64,000 nt of DNA from WJMT01 sp964445575 (GTDB lineage Bacteria > Acidobacteriota > Aminicenantia > Aminicenantales > Aminicenantaceae). The stretch covers positions 41,398 to 105,397 of the forward strand of contig CAYULB010000003.1 of assembly GCA_964445575.1 (NCBI GenBank), written 5' to 3'. Of the stretch, positions 50,407-59,172 are shown piece by piece (positions within the stretch are counted from its first letter, which is position 1; the number at the start of each line of letters is the position of its first letter). The notes beneath the pieces are model-generated. The model did no database searches and was not told where the DNA came from. It was given only the letters and a program-made list of their open reading frames with translations. The translations under genes were made by a program, and so were the position numbers.

Positions 50407-52986
50407 ATGATTAAAAACCGTAAATCCCTACGCATTTTATTTGTTTTTCTTTTACTATGCTTTTTACTCCCCTCTTTGAGGGCTCAAGAAAAAATCACTC
50501 CTCCCAAGGATTTCTTTGGATTTCAGATGGGAGCAGACCGAAAGATAGCCTGCTGGGATAAAATTGTGGATTATTTCATGCTTCTGGAAAAGGAAAGCCA
50601 AAAAATTAAAGTCATTAATATGGGGCCATCCACCATGGGAAATCCATTCCTTCTGGTTATCATCTCTTCACCTGATAATCTGGCAAATTTGGACCGTCTG
50701 CAGGATATAAACGCCGCTCTCAGTGACCCCGGAGAAACTTCAGAACAGCAGATTAAAAATCTGGTAAAGGAAGGAAAAGCAGTGATCTCTCAGTCTATGA
50801 GCCTGCATGCCACTGAAATAGGCGGGACTCAAATGGCACCTGAGCTGGCTTATGACCTTTTAAGCAGGAATGATGAGGAAACCCAGATGATTCTTGATAA
50901 TGTCCTTTATTTTATGTTTCCCTCCTTTAATCCAGATGGGCAAATCATGGTCACAGAATGGTACCGGGAATATGTAGGCACTGAGTATGAAGGAGCCAGC
51001 CTCCCTTGGCTTTACCACAAATATGCCGGACATGACAACAACAGAGATGGAGACTATCTGAATCTGGTGGAATCAAAATATGCCGCAAAAATTCTTTACA
51101 GAGACTGGGTCCCCCAGGCATATATTGACCATCACCATATGGGAAGCTACGGACCTCGTTATTATGTTCCCCCTTACTGTGATCCTATCCGGCCTTATGC
51201 AGACCCCCTTATCTGGAGAGAGATAAGCTGGTACGGTGCGCATATCGCTTATAAACTGGAAGAACACAACAAAACAGGTGTTATCAACGATGCTATGTTT
51301 CCGGGGTGGGGTCATTTTGGTTGGCACTGGATCACTCCGTTCCATAACATAGCTGGAATGCTGACTGAATCTGCCAGTGCTAAACTCGCCACTCCTCTAT
51401 TCATCCATCCAGGTCAGCTTCAGGGAGGATCCAGACAGTTCCCTGAATATGAGGCTCAAACCACTTTTCCCCATCCCTGGGAAGGAGGCTGGTGGACTCT
51501 GAGGGATATTGTGGAACAGCAAAAAATCTCTGCCTGGGCCCTTCTGGATATTGCAGCCAGACATAAAGAGACTGTATTATGGAATGCTTACCTTAAAGCT
51601 AAACATCAAACAGAAAGAGGCGCAAAAGGGACTCCCAAGGCTTATGTGATTCCCAAAACTCAGCATGATTCCCTCACAGCGGTTAAAATGATCAACACGC
51701 TGCTTCTCTCTGGGGTTGAGATCAAACTTGCTCAAAATTCTTTTTCAGTAGACGGAGTCACCTATCCTGACGGATCCTTTCTTATCTCTCTGGAACAGCC
51801 AAAAATGGGATTGATCCGAAATCTTCTGGGGCGCACTTTTTATGCAGACAACGACTGGACCCGGGCTGATGACGGCTCGCCTCTCAGACCTTACGACCTG
51901 GCCACTCATAACATGAATGAATTTATGGGTGTCCGAGTAGATCCCATAAATGAGGTCGCTGAAGGAGACTTTACTATAATCAAAGATAAATTTTCTGTTG
52001 CCGGTGAAGTGGAACCCGGAAGTTCTATGTATGTGCTAAACGGCCGCATGAACAACAGTTATTGGGCGGTTAATCTCCTTCTCAATAAAGGGGCAAAGGT
52101 CATGCGTTCAGATACTAAGACTTCAGAACTCAATCCCGGAGATTTTATTGTCACTGAAGGGACAGAGACTCTGTTTCGAGATGTGGCAGACCTTACAGGG
52201 GTTGACTTCAAGTCATACAGAGGCGAACTCGAACAATGGACTCATGAGCTTAAACGAATGCGAGTCGGTATGTATCAGCGTTACTTTGGAGGCAACATGG
52301 ATGAAGGATGGACCCGGCTGGTTTTTGAAAATTTTGCCTTCCCCTATACCCGGGTCAAGGATGCAGAAATCAAAAAAGGAAATCTGAATAAAAATTATGA
52401 TGTTTTTATCTTTCCTGATGATTCGTCCAGTATTATCAAAGGAGAACTCCCTGAAAGATACCGCCGGTATTTAGGTGGATATCCTCCAGAATTCAGAAGC
52501 GGTATTGGTAAAGAAGGAGTAGAAGAAATCAAGTCTTTTGTCAAAAACGGCGGAACACTGGTTACCTTTGGAGATGCATGCAGCTTTGCCATCGATGAAT
52601 TTAGCCTTAATGTTAGGAATGTGGTTTCAAATCTAGATTCCAAAGAATTTTTCTGCCCTGGATCAACCTTAAAAGTGACCTTTGACCTTCAAAACCCCCT
52701 CGCTTATGGTATGCCTTCAGAGGGATTGGTGCTTTTCCGTTCCAGCCCTGCTTTTGAGATAATTCCCAGTGATAACAACGAAGACTATAAAGTTATTGTC
52801 CGGTATAAAGAAAGAGGCCTTCTCCAAAGCGGCTGGCTTATTGGAGAGAAGTATTTGTCAAAAAAAGCAGGTATGATCACAGCTAAATACGGAAAGGGCC
52901 AAATTGTTCTTATAGGATTCAGAACCCAGCACCGCTGCCAAACCGACGGCACATTCAAGCTTCTTTTCAATACCATCCTTCGCTGA
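50407..52986 (+). CDS. Exported M14 family zinc carboxypeptidase
   Basis: 859 residues. Signal peptide about 8-26 (LRILFVFLLLCFLLPSLRAQ). The metallocarboxypeptidase domain has the zinc motif SLHATEIGG with H134 and E137, FPSFNPDGQIMV, and a further histidine run AYIDHHHMGSYGPRYYVPP that supplies the third ligand. The C-terminal third is beta-rich with a possible glutamine-amidotransferase-like fold (FVKNGGTLVTFGDACSF, GKGQIVLIGFRTQHR), common in large bacterial M14 proteins. It should trim peptides outside the cytoplasm. Upstream promoter and CAAGGAGGAAGG site support the start. It is followed by an S10 carboxypeptidase. Confidence 0.92.
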   Translation: MIKNRKSLRILFVFLLLCFLLPSLRAQEKITPPKDFFGFQMGADRKIACWDKIVDYFMLLEKESQKIKVINMGPSTMGNPFLLVIISSPDNLANLDRLQDINAALSDPGETSEQQIKNLVKEGKAVISQSMSLHATEIGGTQMAPELAYDLLSRNDEETQMILDNVLYFMFPSFNPDGQIMVTEWYREYVGTEYEGASLPWLYHKYAGHDNNRDGDYLNLVESKYAAKILYRDWVPQAYIDHHHMGSYGPRYYVPPYCDPIRPYADPLIWREISWYGAHIAYKLEEHNKTGVINDAMFPGWGHFGWHWITPFHNIAGMLTESASAKLATPLFIHPGQLQGGSRQFPEYEAQTTFPHPWEGGWWTLRDIVEQQKISAWALLDIAARHKETVLWNAYLKAKHQTERGAKGTPKAYVIPKTQHDSLTAVKMINTLLLSGVEIKLAQNSFSVDGVTYPDGSFLISLEQPKMGLIRNLLGRTFYADNDWTRADDGSPLRPYDLATHNMNEFMGVRVDPINEVAEGDFTIIKDKFSVAGEVEPGSSMYVLNGRMNNSYWAVNLLLNKGAKVMRSDTKTSELNPGDFIVTEGTETLFRDVADLTGVDFKSYRGELEQWTHELKRMRVGMYQRYFGGNMDEGWTRLVFENFAFPYTRVKDAEIKKGNLNKNYDVFIFPDDSSSIIKGELPERYRRYLGGYPPEFRSGIGKEGVEEIKSFVKNGGTLVTFGDACSFAIDEFSLNVRNVVSNLDSKEFFCPGSTLKVTFDLQNPLAYGMPSEGLVLFRSSPAFEIIPSDNNEDYKVIVRYKERGLLQSGWLIGEKYLSKKAGMITAKYGKGQIVLIGFRTQHRCQTDGTFKLLFNTILR

Positions 52987-52987
52987 G

Positions 52988-53138
52988 AAAAACAGTGATA
53001 AAAAACAGTACAAAAAACAGTACCGAAAAAACAGTACCGTGAACGAAAAAACAGTACCGTGATACCCGTTCACCTATTTTTGATAATATACCGAAAAAAC
53101 AGTACCGTGATACCCGTTCACCTATTTTTGATAATATA
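52988..53138 (+). repeat. Nested tandem repeats between the two carboxypeptidase genes
   Basis: A 47-bp unit starting CGAAAAAACAGTACCGTGAT and ending TTTGATAATATA occurs twice, exactly, at 53044-53090 and 53092-53138. Upstream, four shorter units share the AAAAACAGTA core (from 52988 on). The ATTTTTGATAATATA end of each long unit resembles a -10 region. The array starts two bases after the stop of the M14 gene and ends 100 bases before the S10 start. Confidence 0.9.
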
Positions 53139-53237
53139 AACTTTGGTTCAATCATGGATGGAGAATGCTTACTCACATCCAAAAAGAAATGTGATGAATC
53201 ATTCTTATCCAGATGAATCAAAATACATGGAGGACAA

Positions 53238-54764
53238 ATGATGAAAAGAGGGAAAGTTATTGTTTTTCTAATGACACTGTTATTGGTTTCTTTTTCGGGC
53301 CTCCCAGCACAAGAAAAGGCTGAATCACCTGATGAAGAACCAGCCTTAACCAAAACCCATCATACCGTTAAAATCGGTGACCGGAACATTTCCTACACCG
53401 CTACAGTGGGAAAGCTCATTGTTAACAAACCTGATGAAGAACCAGGAGCCAAAGTGTTTTTCATGGCCTACACTCGAGACGATGTGAAAGACCTGTCCCA
53501 GAGACCCATTACATTTGCCTATAATGGAGGTCCGGGATCTTCCTCAGTCTGGCTGCACATGGGGTGTTTAGGTCCCAGACGGATAAAAATGACCGAAGAA
53601 GGATTCTCTTTAAGACCCCCTTTTGGCCTTGAGGACAACGAATATTCCCTTCTTGATGTCACAGACCTAGTCATGATTGATCCGGTTTCGACGGGATACA
53701 GCCGCCCCCTACAAGGAGAGAAAAAGAGTCAGTTTCATGGAGTTCAGGAAGATCTAGCCTCGGTAGGCGAGTTTATCCGGCTCTACACCACCAAATTCGA
53801 ACGGTGGTCTTCTCCCAAATTTCTTCTAGGAGAAAGCTACGGCACCTTTCGTTCAGCAGGACTCTCAGGTTTTCTTCAGGGACGGCAGCACGGGATGTAT
53901 TTAAACGGAATCATCCTGGTGTCTTCTGTTTTGGACTTCACTACCATTGGTTTCAACAAAGGCAACAATCTTCCCTATATCCTCTTTCTCCCTCATTATA
54001 CCGCCACAGCCTGGTACCATAATCAGCTATCTCCTGAGCTTCAGTCCAGAGAACTGACCGAACTTCTGGATGAAGTTGAAAAATTTTCTCTCAATGATTA
54101 TTCAGTGGCCCTTCTCAAAGGGAACCGGTTGAATAATACAGAAAAAGAAGTCATTGTAACCAAGCTGGCACTCTACACAGGACTTTCTGAAGAATACATC
54201 CGCCAGACAAATTTACGCATACGCCATGACCGTTTTGTGAAAGAACTGCTTAGAGATGAATTTAAAACAGTGGGCCGCCTGGACAGCCGTTTTACAGGGA
54301 AAGATGAGGACGCCGCTGGAGAAACTTATGAATTCGATCCTTCCAGTGCTGCCATAAGGGGATCCTTCTCTACCATGCTCAATCATTACCTGCGCTCAGA
54401 GCTCAATTATAAAAAAGACCTTCCTTACAACATTTACGGGAATGTTCATCCCTGGAACTTTTCTCAAACCTCAGGAACCAGAAGAACCATTGAAGCCGTA
54501 CCTTATATGGCAGAAACTCTGCGAAGAGCCATGAGCGAGAACAAACACCTTCAGGTCTTTGTAGCTAATGGTTATTATGACGGAGCCACTCCCTACTTTG
54601 GAACAGAATATACTTTTTCTCAAATAGGGTTGAATGACGAGTTCAAAAACCGGGTGCATATGGGCTATTATGAAGCAGGGCACATGATGTATATCCGCAA
54701 ACTCTCTCTGGCTAAACTGAAAAAAGATTTAACTGAATTTATCCGCTCCGCTTCAGGGAATTAA
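53238..54764 (+). CDS. Exported serine carboxypeptidase, S10 family
   Basis: 508 residues. Signal peptide about 5-25 (KVIVFLMTLLLVSFSGLPAQ). The oxyanion region is ITFAYNGGPGSSSVWLHMG; the nucleophile is S200 in LLGESYGTFRSAGL; the aspartate is in VANGYYDGATPYFG and the histidine in GYYEAGHMMYI near 480. All three catalytic residues are therefore present. The family removes C-terminal amino acids at acidic to neutral pH. It starts behind a GGAGGAC site. Together with the M14 and CocE enzymes it suggests growth on exported peptide digestion. Confidence 0.93.
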   Translation: MMKRGKVIVFLMTLLLVSFSGLPAQEKAESPDEEPALTKTHHTVKIGDRNISYTATVGKLIVNKPDEEPGAKVFFMAYTRDDVKDLSQRPITFAYNGGPGSSSVWLHMGCLGPRRIKMTEEGFSLRPPFGLEDNEYSLLDVTDLVMIDPVSTGYSRPLQGEKKSQFHGVQEDLASVGEFIRLYTTKFERWSSPKFLLGESYGTFRSAGLSGFLQGRQHGMYLNGIILVSSVLDFTTIGFNKGNNLPYILFLPHYTATAWYHNQLSPELQSRELTELLDEVEKFSLNDYSVALLKGNRLNNTEKEVIVTKLALYTGLSEEYIRQTNLRIRHDRFVKELLRDEFKTVGRLDSRFTGKDEDAAGETYEFDPSSAAIRGSFSTMLNHYLRSELNYKKDLPYNIYGNVHPWNFSQTSGTRRTIEAVPYMAETLRRAMSENKHLQVFVANGYYDGATPYFGTEYTFSQIGLNDEFKNRVHMGYYEAGHMMYIRKLSLAKLKKDLTEFIRSASGN

Positions 54765-54809
54765 TCTGAAAAGATAAGAAAAAAGAACCCTGTCCAAAGA
54801 GGAGTGATT

Positions 54810-55472
54810 TCATTCAGAATTCTCAATCCCGAAAATATATATATTCAATTTCTTAGCCAAATCTAAGCTTTTTGTGCGCTCAAGCCGGTAACCAGCTACA
54901 TTCATCTCCTCTTCCACTTCCTCAGGAGGAGTCCCTTCTCTATCATTTCTGTTCCATGGGACCCACTCCACAATGGCCAGTTTTCCCTCCGGCTTCAGGG
55001 CAGACTTGGCATTTCTTATAAGAGAGACCGGGTCATCAAAATGATGGTATGAAGAGACCACCATAATTAAGTCCAGCTCTCCCTCTGGAAGCTTTGGGTC
55101 TATGACATCTCCCAAAATAGCTTCTACATTTTCCAAATCCCAACGCTCACATCGACTTTCCAGATACCTGAGCGCAGAATCATCTATGTCTTCAGCATAC
55201 ACTTTACCTTTACTTCCTACTCTTACTGCCAGCTGTACAACAAATCTCCCTTTCCCTGCTCCAATCTCCGCAACAGTCATTCCAGGCGAAATGTCTACTA
55301 TTTTAAATACTTCTTCAGGGGGCATGAGGCGGTTGAGTCTGGCTTCGTTTTCATTTTCCGGGTCTAGTACACTTTTCTGCTGGAGGGAAACATCGGCTCC
55401 ACCTCCAAAACCGTTTAGTATGAATAAAACAACAAAAACAAAGAATACGGCTCTATAGACTCTATGTTTCAT
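54810..55472 (-). CDS. Class I SAM-dependent methyltransferase with N-terminal export signal
   Basis: 220 residues. A hydrophobic N-terminus (VYRAVFFVFVVLFILNGFGG) looks like a signal peptide or anchor. The Rossmann methyltransferase follows: SAM motif I VAEIGAGKGRFVVQLAVRVG, acidic residue in KVYAEDIDDSALRYL, LDLIMVVSSYHHFDDP and LAIVEWVPW. SAM is not known to be available outside the cytoplasm, so the predicted export is odd; such proteins are nevertheless recurrent in some phyla. Alternative: the segment anchors the enzyme with the catalytic domain inside. No gene is close on the same strand. Confidence 0.85.
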   Translation of the reverse strand: MKHRVYRAVFFVFVVLFILNGFGGGADVSLQQKSVLDPENENEARLNRLMPPEEVFKIVDISPGMTVAEIGAGKGRFVVQLAVRVGSKGKVYAEDIDDSALRYLESRCERWDLENVEAILGDVIDPKLPEGELDLIMVVSSYHHFDDPVSLIRNAKSALKPEGKLAIVEWVPWNRNDREGTPPEEVEEEMNVAGYRLERTKSLDLAKKLNIYIFGIENSE

Positions 55473-55715
55473 GGCTGAAATCTCTTGAATTACAGATGGG
55501 CCTTTTCTCCAATTTTTATAACTCTTATTTGTTAAACAAAGTTTCTTATCTTTAATTTTATTATTTTTAAAAATTTCAAAAATAATACTTCAGGCTAATC
55601 ATAACAGCAAACACCGAGCTCCAGGCGGAAATATTTTTATTTTTCTTTTTATTTAAAAGAGCTCTCTTTTATTATATAATAAAGTTGAGGCAAGCAAATA
55701 AAAGGAGGTCATCTT

Positions 55716-56309
55716 ATGGACAAAGTCTTTTTTATGAAACCATTTATTGAAAATTTTAGCAAAAAGAATGTATTCACCAAAACATTTGCCTTGATTCTGC
55801 GGATTCTGGCAGTTATCTCTATTGTGGCTGCATTTGTTATCTGGGTTCTTCTATGGAAGGTAGTTTTTGACATTCCTTCCACAGGAATCGCTGGAGGAGT
55901 GATCTTTCAAATCTTCTTCTTAGTGGGAATTTATATGGCGGCTCATGCTGCTTTCCTTCGCGCTTCAAATATAGCTAAATTAAAAACAGGTGATTATACT
56001 GTAGTGCCCGTTGTATCCGTATTTCTCAAGCTTCTTGGTGAAATCTATGCATCCTTGACCGCAGCAATCGCCTTAGGAGGAGGAATTCTTATCTGGTTTG
56101 CCGGAGGATACGGGCTTCAGCTTCTTGAAGAAGTTCCTCAGTTCATTCCCCAGTATGGTGGAGGGACTACCTTTCTAGGCGGTTTAATATTTCTTATCGG
56201 AGGACTGACTTTTGCCTTTTTTACTTTAATCGCTTTTTATTTCGCTGCTGAGTTTTTCACGATTGTTACGGATATAGCAATCAACACTAAAAAAGGGGGC
56301 TCGAAATAA
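55716..56309 (+). CDS. Four-helix membrane protein of unknown function
   Basis: 197 residues with four long hydrophobic segments (about 30-60, 65-90, 110-135, 150-185), separated by short polar loops; the N-terminal 20 residues are basic and cytoplasmic. No catalytic motif or family is recognised. A strong AAAAGGAGG site precedes the ATG. It faces a DUF378 gene convergently. Confidence is in the gene, not in its role. Confidence 0.8.
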   Translation: MDKVFFMKPFIENFSKKNVFTKTFALILRILAVISIVAAFVIWVLLWKVVFDIPSTGIAGGVIFQIFFLVGIYMAAHAAFLRASNIAKLKTGDYTVVPVVSVFLKLLGEIYASLTAAIALGGGILIWFAGGYGLQLLEEVPQFIPQYGGGTTFLGGLIFLIGGLTFAFFTLIAFYFAAEFFTIVTDIAINTKKGGSK

Positions 56310-56366
56310 ATCCAAGTTTTATGGATTCAGAGCAATCAGTTCAAGCTGATCATAAACAGCGCTGAA

Positions 56367-56591
56367 TTAAGGAGTCACGATCGTCTTTTTCCCAATTTTT
56401 GGGAACATAAAAATTACCACATAAAGTGCGGCTACACCTACCAGAACATAGATGATTCTGGAAAGGATAGACATGGCTCCAAATATAGCAGCCACCAAAT
56501 CAAACGAAAAAATCCCTACCAGCAGCCAGTTCAAACCTCCAATGACGATAAGAATCATGCAAACCCAGTCCACAATATTGAGTTTAGCCAT
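56367..56591 (-). CDS. DUF378 family small membrane protein
   Basis: 74 residues with two membrane helices. VDWVCMILIVIGGLNWLLVG and IFSFDLVAAIFGAMSILSRI followed by IYVLVGVAALYVV are the DUF378 hallmarks. The function of the family is unknown. A GGAGGAATG site lies just before the start. Monocistronic by context. Confidence 0.92.
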   Translation of the reverse strand: MAKLNIVDWVCMILIVIGGLNWLLVGIFSFDLVAAIFGAMSILSRIIYVLVGVAALYVVIFMFPKIGKKTIVTP

Positions 56592-56785
56592 TCATTCCTC
56601 CTTCAAAATTTTTAATGGATTTCACTTATTCCCTTACTCTTGTTTGATTAACAATTTTAAGACTCAAAGTCAACAAAAATTTTAATATTATTCAGTATTC
56701 TAATCGAACCACAATGACCTTATGGTATTCATGTCTTTTTCTTCTCTTATAAAAAAATCTTCATTATGTCTATCCAAATTGAAAA

Positions 56786-57418
56786 TTAATCCTCAAATTT
56801 CCCAATAACAAGCCGGCTGCTTCCCGGTTTTAACCAAAGGCTCTGCATAACTTTAATTCTGTACTCTGATAGAAAATTTTTGAGACCTCCTTGTTTTAAA
56901 AAGTTCTGTCCATTCTTAAAGTGTTCCTTCCCAGCGCTTCTCTCAATAAAGTAAGTCAATATCCTTCCCAATCTGCTTTGGAAATCCCTTGGATTTTCAT
57001 AATCAATGATCATAAGTTCCCCATTGTTCTTTAATACTCTTTTTGCTTCGTAGATCATTTTCTCTCGAACCAAAGGGGATTTTTCATGAAGAGCGTAAGA
57101 AATTACCACTGATTGAAATTTGTCTTTTTTAAAGGGAAGTCGTTCCCCATCCGCACATATAAAAGGTACGTATGGCAGCCGTGATTTGGCATATTCCAGA
57201 ATCTTTGCATCTATATCAGTTCCGCAAATCATCCCTTTTTTGATATGACGGCATAGATCCCCGGTACCGCAGCAAAGATCAAGGGCTGGAAATAACCGAA
57301 ATTTATTCATATGGGAACCCACATATCGTCGAGTCTTATTAAGGACTGTTCCCAGAAAAATGTCATATAACCATCCGTATACATAATTGGTTTTTATTTT
57401 GTTTCCGTATAAAAACAT
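56786..57418 (-). CDS. Class I SAM-dependent methyltransferase (UbiE-like)
   Basis: About 210 residues from ATG 57418; a TTG five codons upstream (57433) is possible. SAM motif I is LDLCCGTGDLCRHIKKG, followed by CGTDIDAKILEYAKSRL, FICADGERLPFKKDKFQSVV and AKRVLKNNGELMIIDYENP, in the order of the UbiE/MenG-like group. The substrate is unknown; no quinone genes are nearby. A TATAAT (57430-57425 on this strand) sits only seven bases upstream of the ATG, so the mRNA may have little or no leader. The gene diverges from the nucleotidyltransferase at 57518. Confidence 0.8.
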   Translation of the reverse strand: MFLYGNKIKTNYVYGWLYDIFLGTVLNKTRRYVGSHMNKFRLFPALDLCCGTGDLCRHIKKGMICGTDIDAKILEYAKSRLPYVPFICADGERLPFKKDKFQSVVISYALHEKSPLVREKMIYEAKRVLKNNGELMIIDYENPRDFQSRLGRILTYFIERSAGKEHFKNGQNFLKQGGLKNFLSEYRIKVMQSLWLKPGSSRLVIGKFED

Positions 57419-57424
57419 TGACTC

Positions 57425-57487
57425 ATTATACAATATTTGACTTTTAAATGATTTTTCTTTAATTCTCCTGCCATTATTGTATATAAT
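57425..57487. promoter_or_regulatory. Divergent promoter region with two TATAAT boxes
   Basis: TATAAT occurs on the minus strand at 57430-57425 (towards the methyltransferase) and on the plus strand at 57482-57487 (towards the nucleotidyltransferase, 30 bases before its ATG). Neither has a consensus -35 at the usual spacing. Confidence 0.4.
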
Positions 57488-57517
57488 AAGAAAAAATTTT
57501 AATGAAAGTTGAATCGA

Positions 57518-58246
57518 ATGAAAGGTGTAGTGCTATGTGCGGGCATGGGGATCAGGCTTTTCCCATACACTCAGGAGCTTCCTAAATGTCTTCTTAAAGT
57601 GGGACATAAAACTCTTTTGGAGTACACTGTAGAAAATCTTAAAAAATCAGGAACTGATGAAATCTTTCTGGTTACTGGATACAAAGAAGAGAAAATCAAG
57701 ACTCTGGTAAATGAAAAGGGCTACTCTAATATCCATTTTATTACCAACCAAAATTATAAAAAAACCAATACAGCATATTCTCTCAACCTTGCTCTCAAAC
57801 ACATAAATGACAATTTTATCCTGATTAATGGAGATATGCTCTTTGACCAAACCATCTTGGATGACCTTCTCAATCATTCTCAAAAAAATTGTGTAGTAGT
57901 AGACAAAGACATCGACCTAGATGAGGAAGAGGTCAAAGTCATAACACAAAATGGAGTGGTATCCAGAATCGGTAAAAATCTAAACCCAGCCGAATGTATG
58001 GGCGAAGCCATAGGCATCAACAAAATCTCCCATGAGACCGTTCCGTTGCTTTCAGATGAATTCAATAACCTTGAGAAGAAAGGAGAACTCAATCATTTTT
58101 TTGAAAAAGGATTTGATCTTTTAGCAAACAAGGCCTTTTCTTTCGGAATTTTACTGACTAATAAACCCTGGACAGAAATAGACACCCGGGATGATTTTGA
58201 TTACGCAAAAAATGAAATATATACAAAACTTTTTAACAAACAGTGA
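57518..58246 (+). CDS. Sugar/alcohol-phosphate nucleotidyltransferase (CTP:phosphocholine or inositol-phosphate type)
   Basis: About 242 residues from ATG 57518 (a TTG three codons earlier is possible). The N-terminus KGVVLCAGMGIRLFPYT carries the GxGxR nucleotide loop, then ELPKCLLKVGHKTLLEY, FILINGDMLFD as the metal site and PWTEIDTRDDFDYAKNEI near the end. These are the features of the small cytidylyl/uridylyl transferases that activate phosphocholine or myo-inositol-1-phosphate. The following gene, overlapping by 35 bases, is a CDP-alcohol phosphatidyltransferase, so a CDP-alcohol is the likely product. In hyperthermophiles the same pair makes di-myo-inositol phosphate from a fused gene. 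Which alcohol is used here is not visible. Confidence 0.85.
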   Translation: MKGVVLCAGMGIRLFPYTQELPKCLLKVGHKTLLEYTVENLKKSGTDEIFLVTGYKEEKIKTLVNEKGYSNIHFITNQNYKKTNTAYSLNLALKHINDNFILINGDMLFDQTILDDLLNHSQKNCVVVDKDIDLDEEEVKVITQNGVVSRIGKNLNPAECMGEAIGINKISHETVPLLSDEFNNLEKKGELNHFFEKGFDLLANKAFSFGILLTNKPWTEIDTRDDFDYAKNEIYTKLFNKQ

Positions 58247-58898
58247 ATATTTGAAAGCAGTCCGGAAGGCTGAACATCCTCTAATCTCTCGTTACATTAA
58301 GGTCAATGCTTGGATTAATCGGCCTCTAGCCTGGCCTCTTGTAAAAGCACTGAAATCCACAAAGATCACACCCAACCAGATTTCTCTATCCTCTTTTGTG
58401 ATCGGAACAGCTGGTGCTGTGTGCTTTGCTATGGGAGGTCCTTATTGGTTTTTAGCCGGGGGGATCCTTGCTCAGCTTTCCTCAATCGTGGACTGTGCTG
58501 ATGGAATGCTGGCCCGCACAAAAGGTATAGAGACTGAATACGGAAAATATCTGGATATTTTCCTGGACCGAATCCTTGAGTTTCTCCTTTTTGGGGCGAT
58601 TGGCCTGGGCATGTTTAAATACACAGGCCAAAGTTTATTCCTTATTCTTGCCCTTTTAGGCTCTGCTGCCTATTTCTTACATGTCTCCCTTTATTACATC
58701 ACCATTCACTATTTTCACAATAAAGTCAGAGGAGACACCAGCGAAGCCAGAGCCATGCTGCTCTTCTTTATGTTTTTCTTTGCTGCCATAAACCGTCTGG
58801 ATATTGCGATATGGACTTTTCTGGCCGTGTCTTTTTTTATCAATCTCTTCATAATCGTTGATTTCTTCCGGTCTCCAAATAAAAAATCCATCTCTTAG
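58212..58898 (+). CDS. CDP-alcohol phosphatidyltransferase family membrane protein
   Basis: About 228 residues from ATG 58212; an ATG at 58191 is in frame. The family motif DG(x)2AR(x)8G(x)3D(x)3D is complete in CADGMLARTKGIETEYGKYL followed by DIFLDR. Several hydrophobic segments place it in the inner membrane. It couples a CDP-alcohol to a second alcohol or lipid, releasing CMP. It overlaps the nucleotidyltransferase gene upstream, which should supply its substrate. The 260 bases downstream to 59160 hold no gene. Confidence 0.88.
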   Translation: MKYIQNFLTNSEYLKAVRKAEHPLISRYIKVNAWINRPLAWPLVKALKSTKITPNQISLSSFVIGTAGAVCFAMGGPYWFLAGGILAQLSSIVDCADGMLARTKGIETEYGKYLDIFLDRILEFLLFGAIGLGMFKYTGQSLFLILALLGSAAYFLHVSLYYITIHYFHNKVRGDTSEARAMLLFFMFFFAAINRLDIAIWTFLAVSFFINLFIIVDFFRSPNKKSIS

Positions 58899-59118
58899 TT
58901 GATATCCCTCAGGAACCGAAAACTCTGCTGTTCACCTTTTGTGGATCAAACCGTATAAAATAAGATAGAAAAATATTTGGAAAATGGTCAGCATCCCACC
59001 AAAAAGTATTTTCAGACTTTTTAAATATTTTGGATATGGATTGTATATTGGAAGGAAATAATATTTTTATTCCCTTTTTTCCCATTTTCATCTATCCCTA
59101 TCCTGTTTCCAGAATACA

Positions 59119-59146
59119 TTGACTTTTTCCTGTTGATAACAATAAT
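59119..59146 (+). promoter_or_regulatory. Predicted promoter of the PP-loop / pyruvyl-transferase unit
   Basis: TTGACT at 59119-59124, a 16-base spacer and AATAAT at 59141-59146, 26 bases before the ATG at 59173. Confidence 0.5.
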
Positions 59147-59172
59147 GAGCAAAGAATAAATTGACTGTACGG

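Noticed and set aside
52988..53138. Possible CRISPR array
   Set aside because: The long units are adjacent with a single base between them, so there are no spacers, and no cas gene is present.
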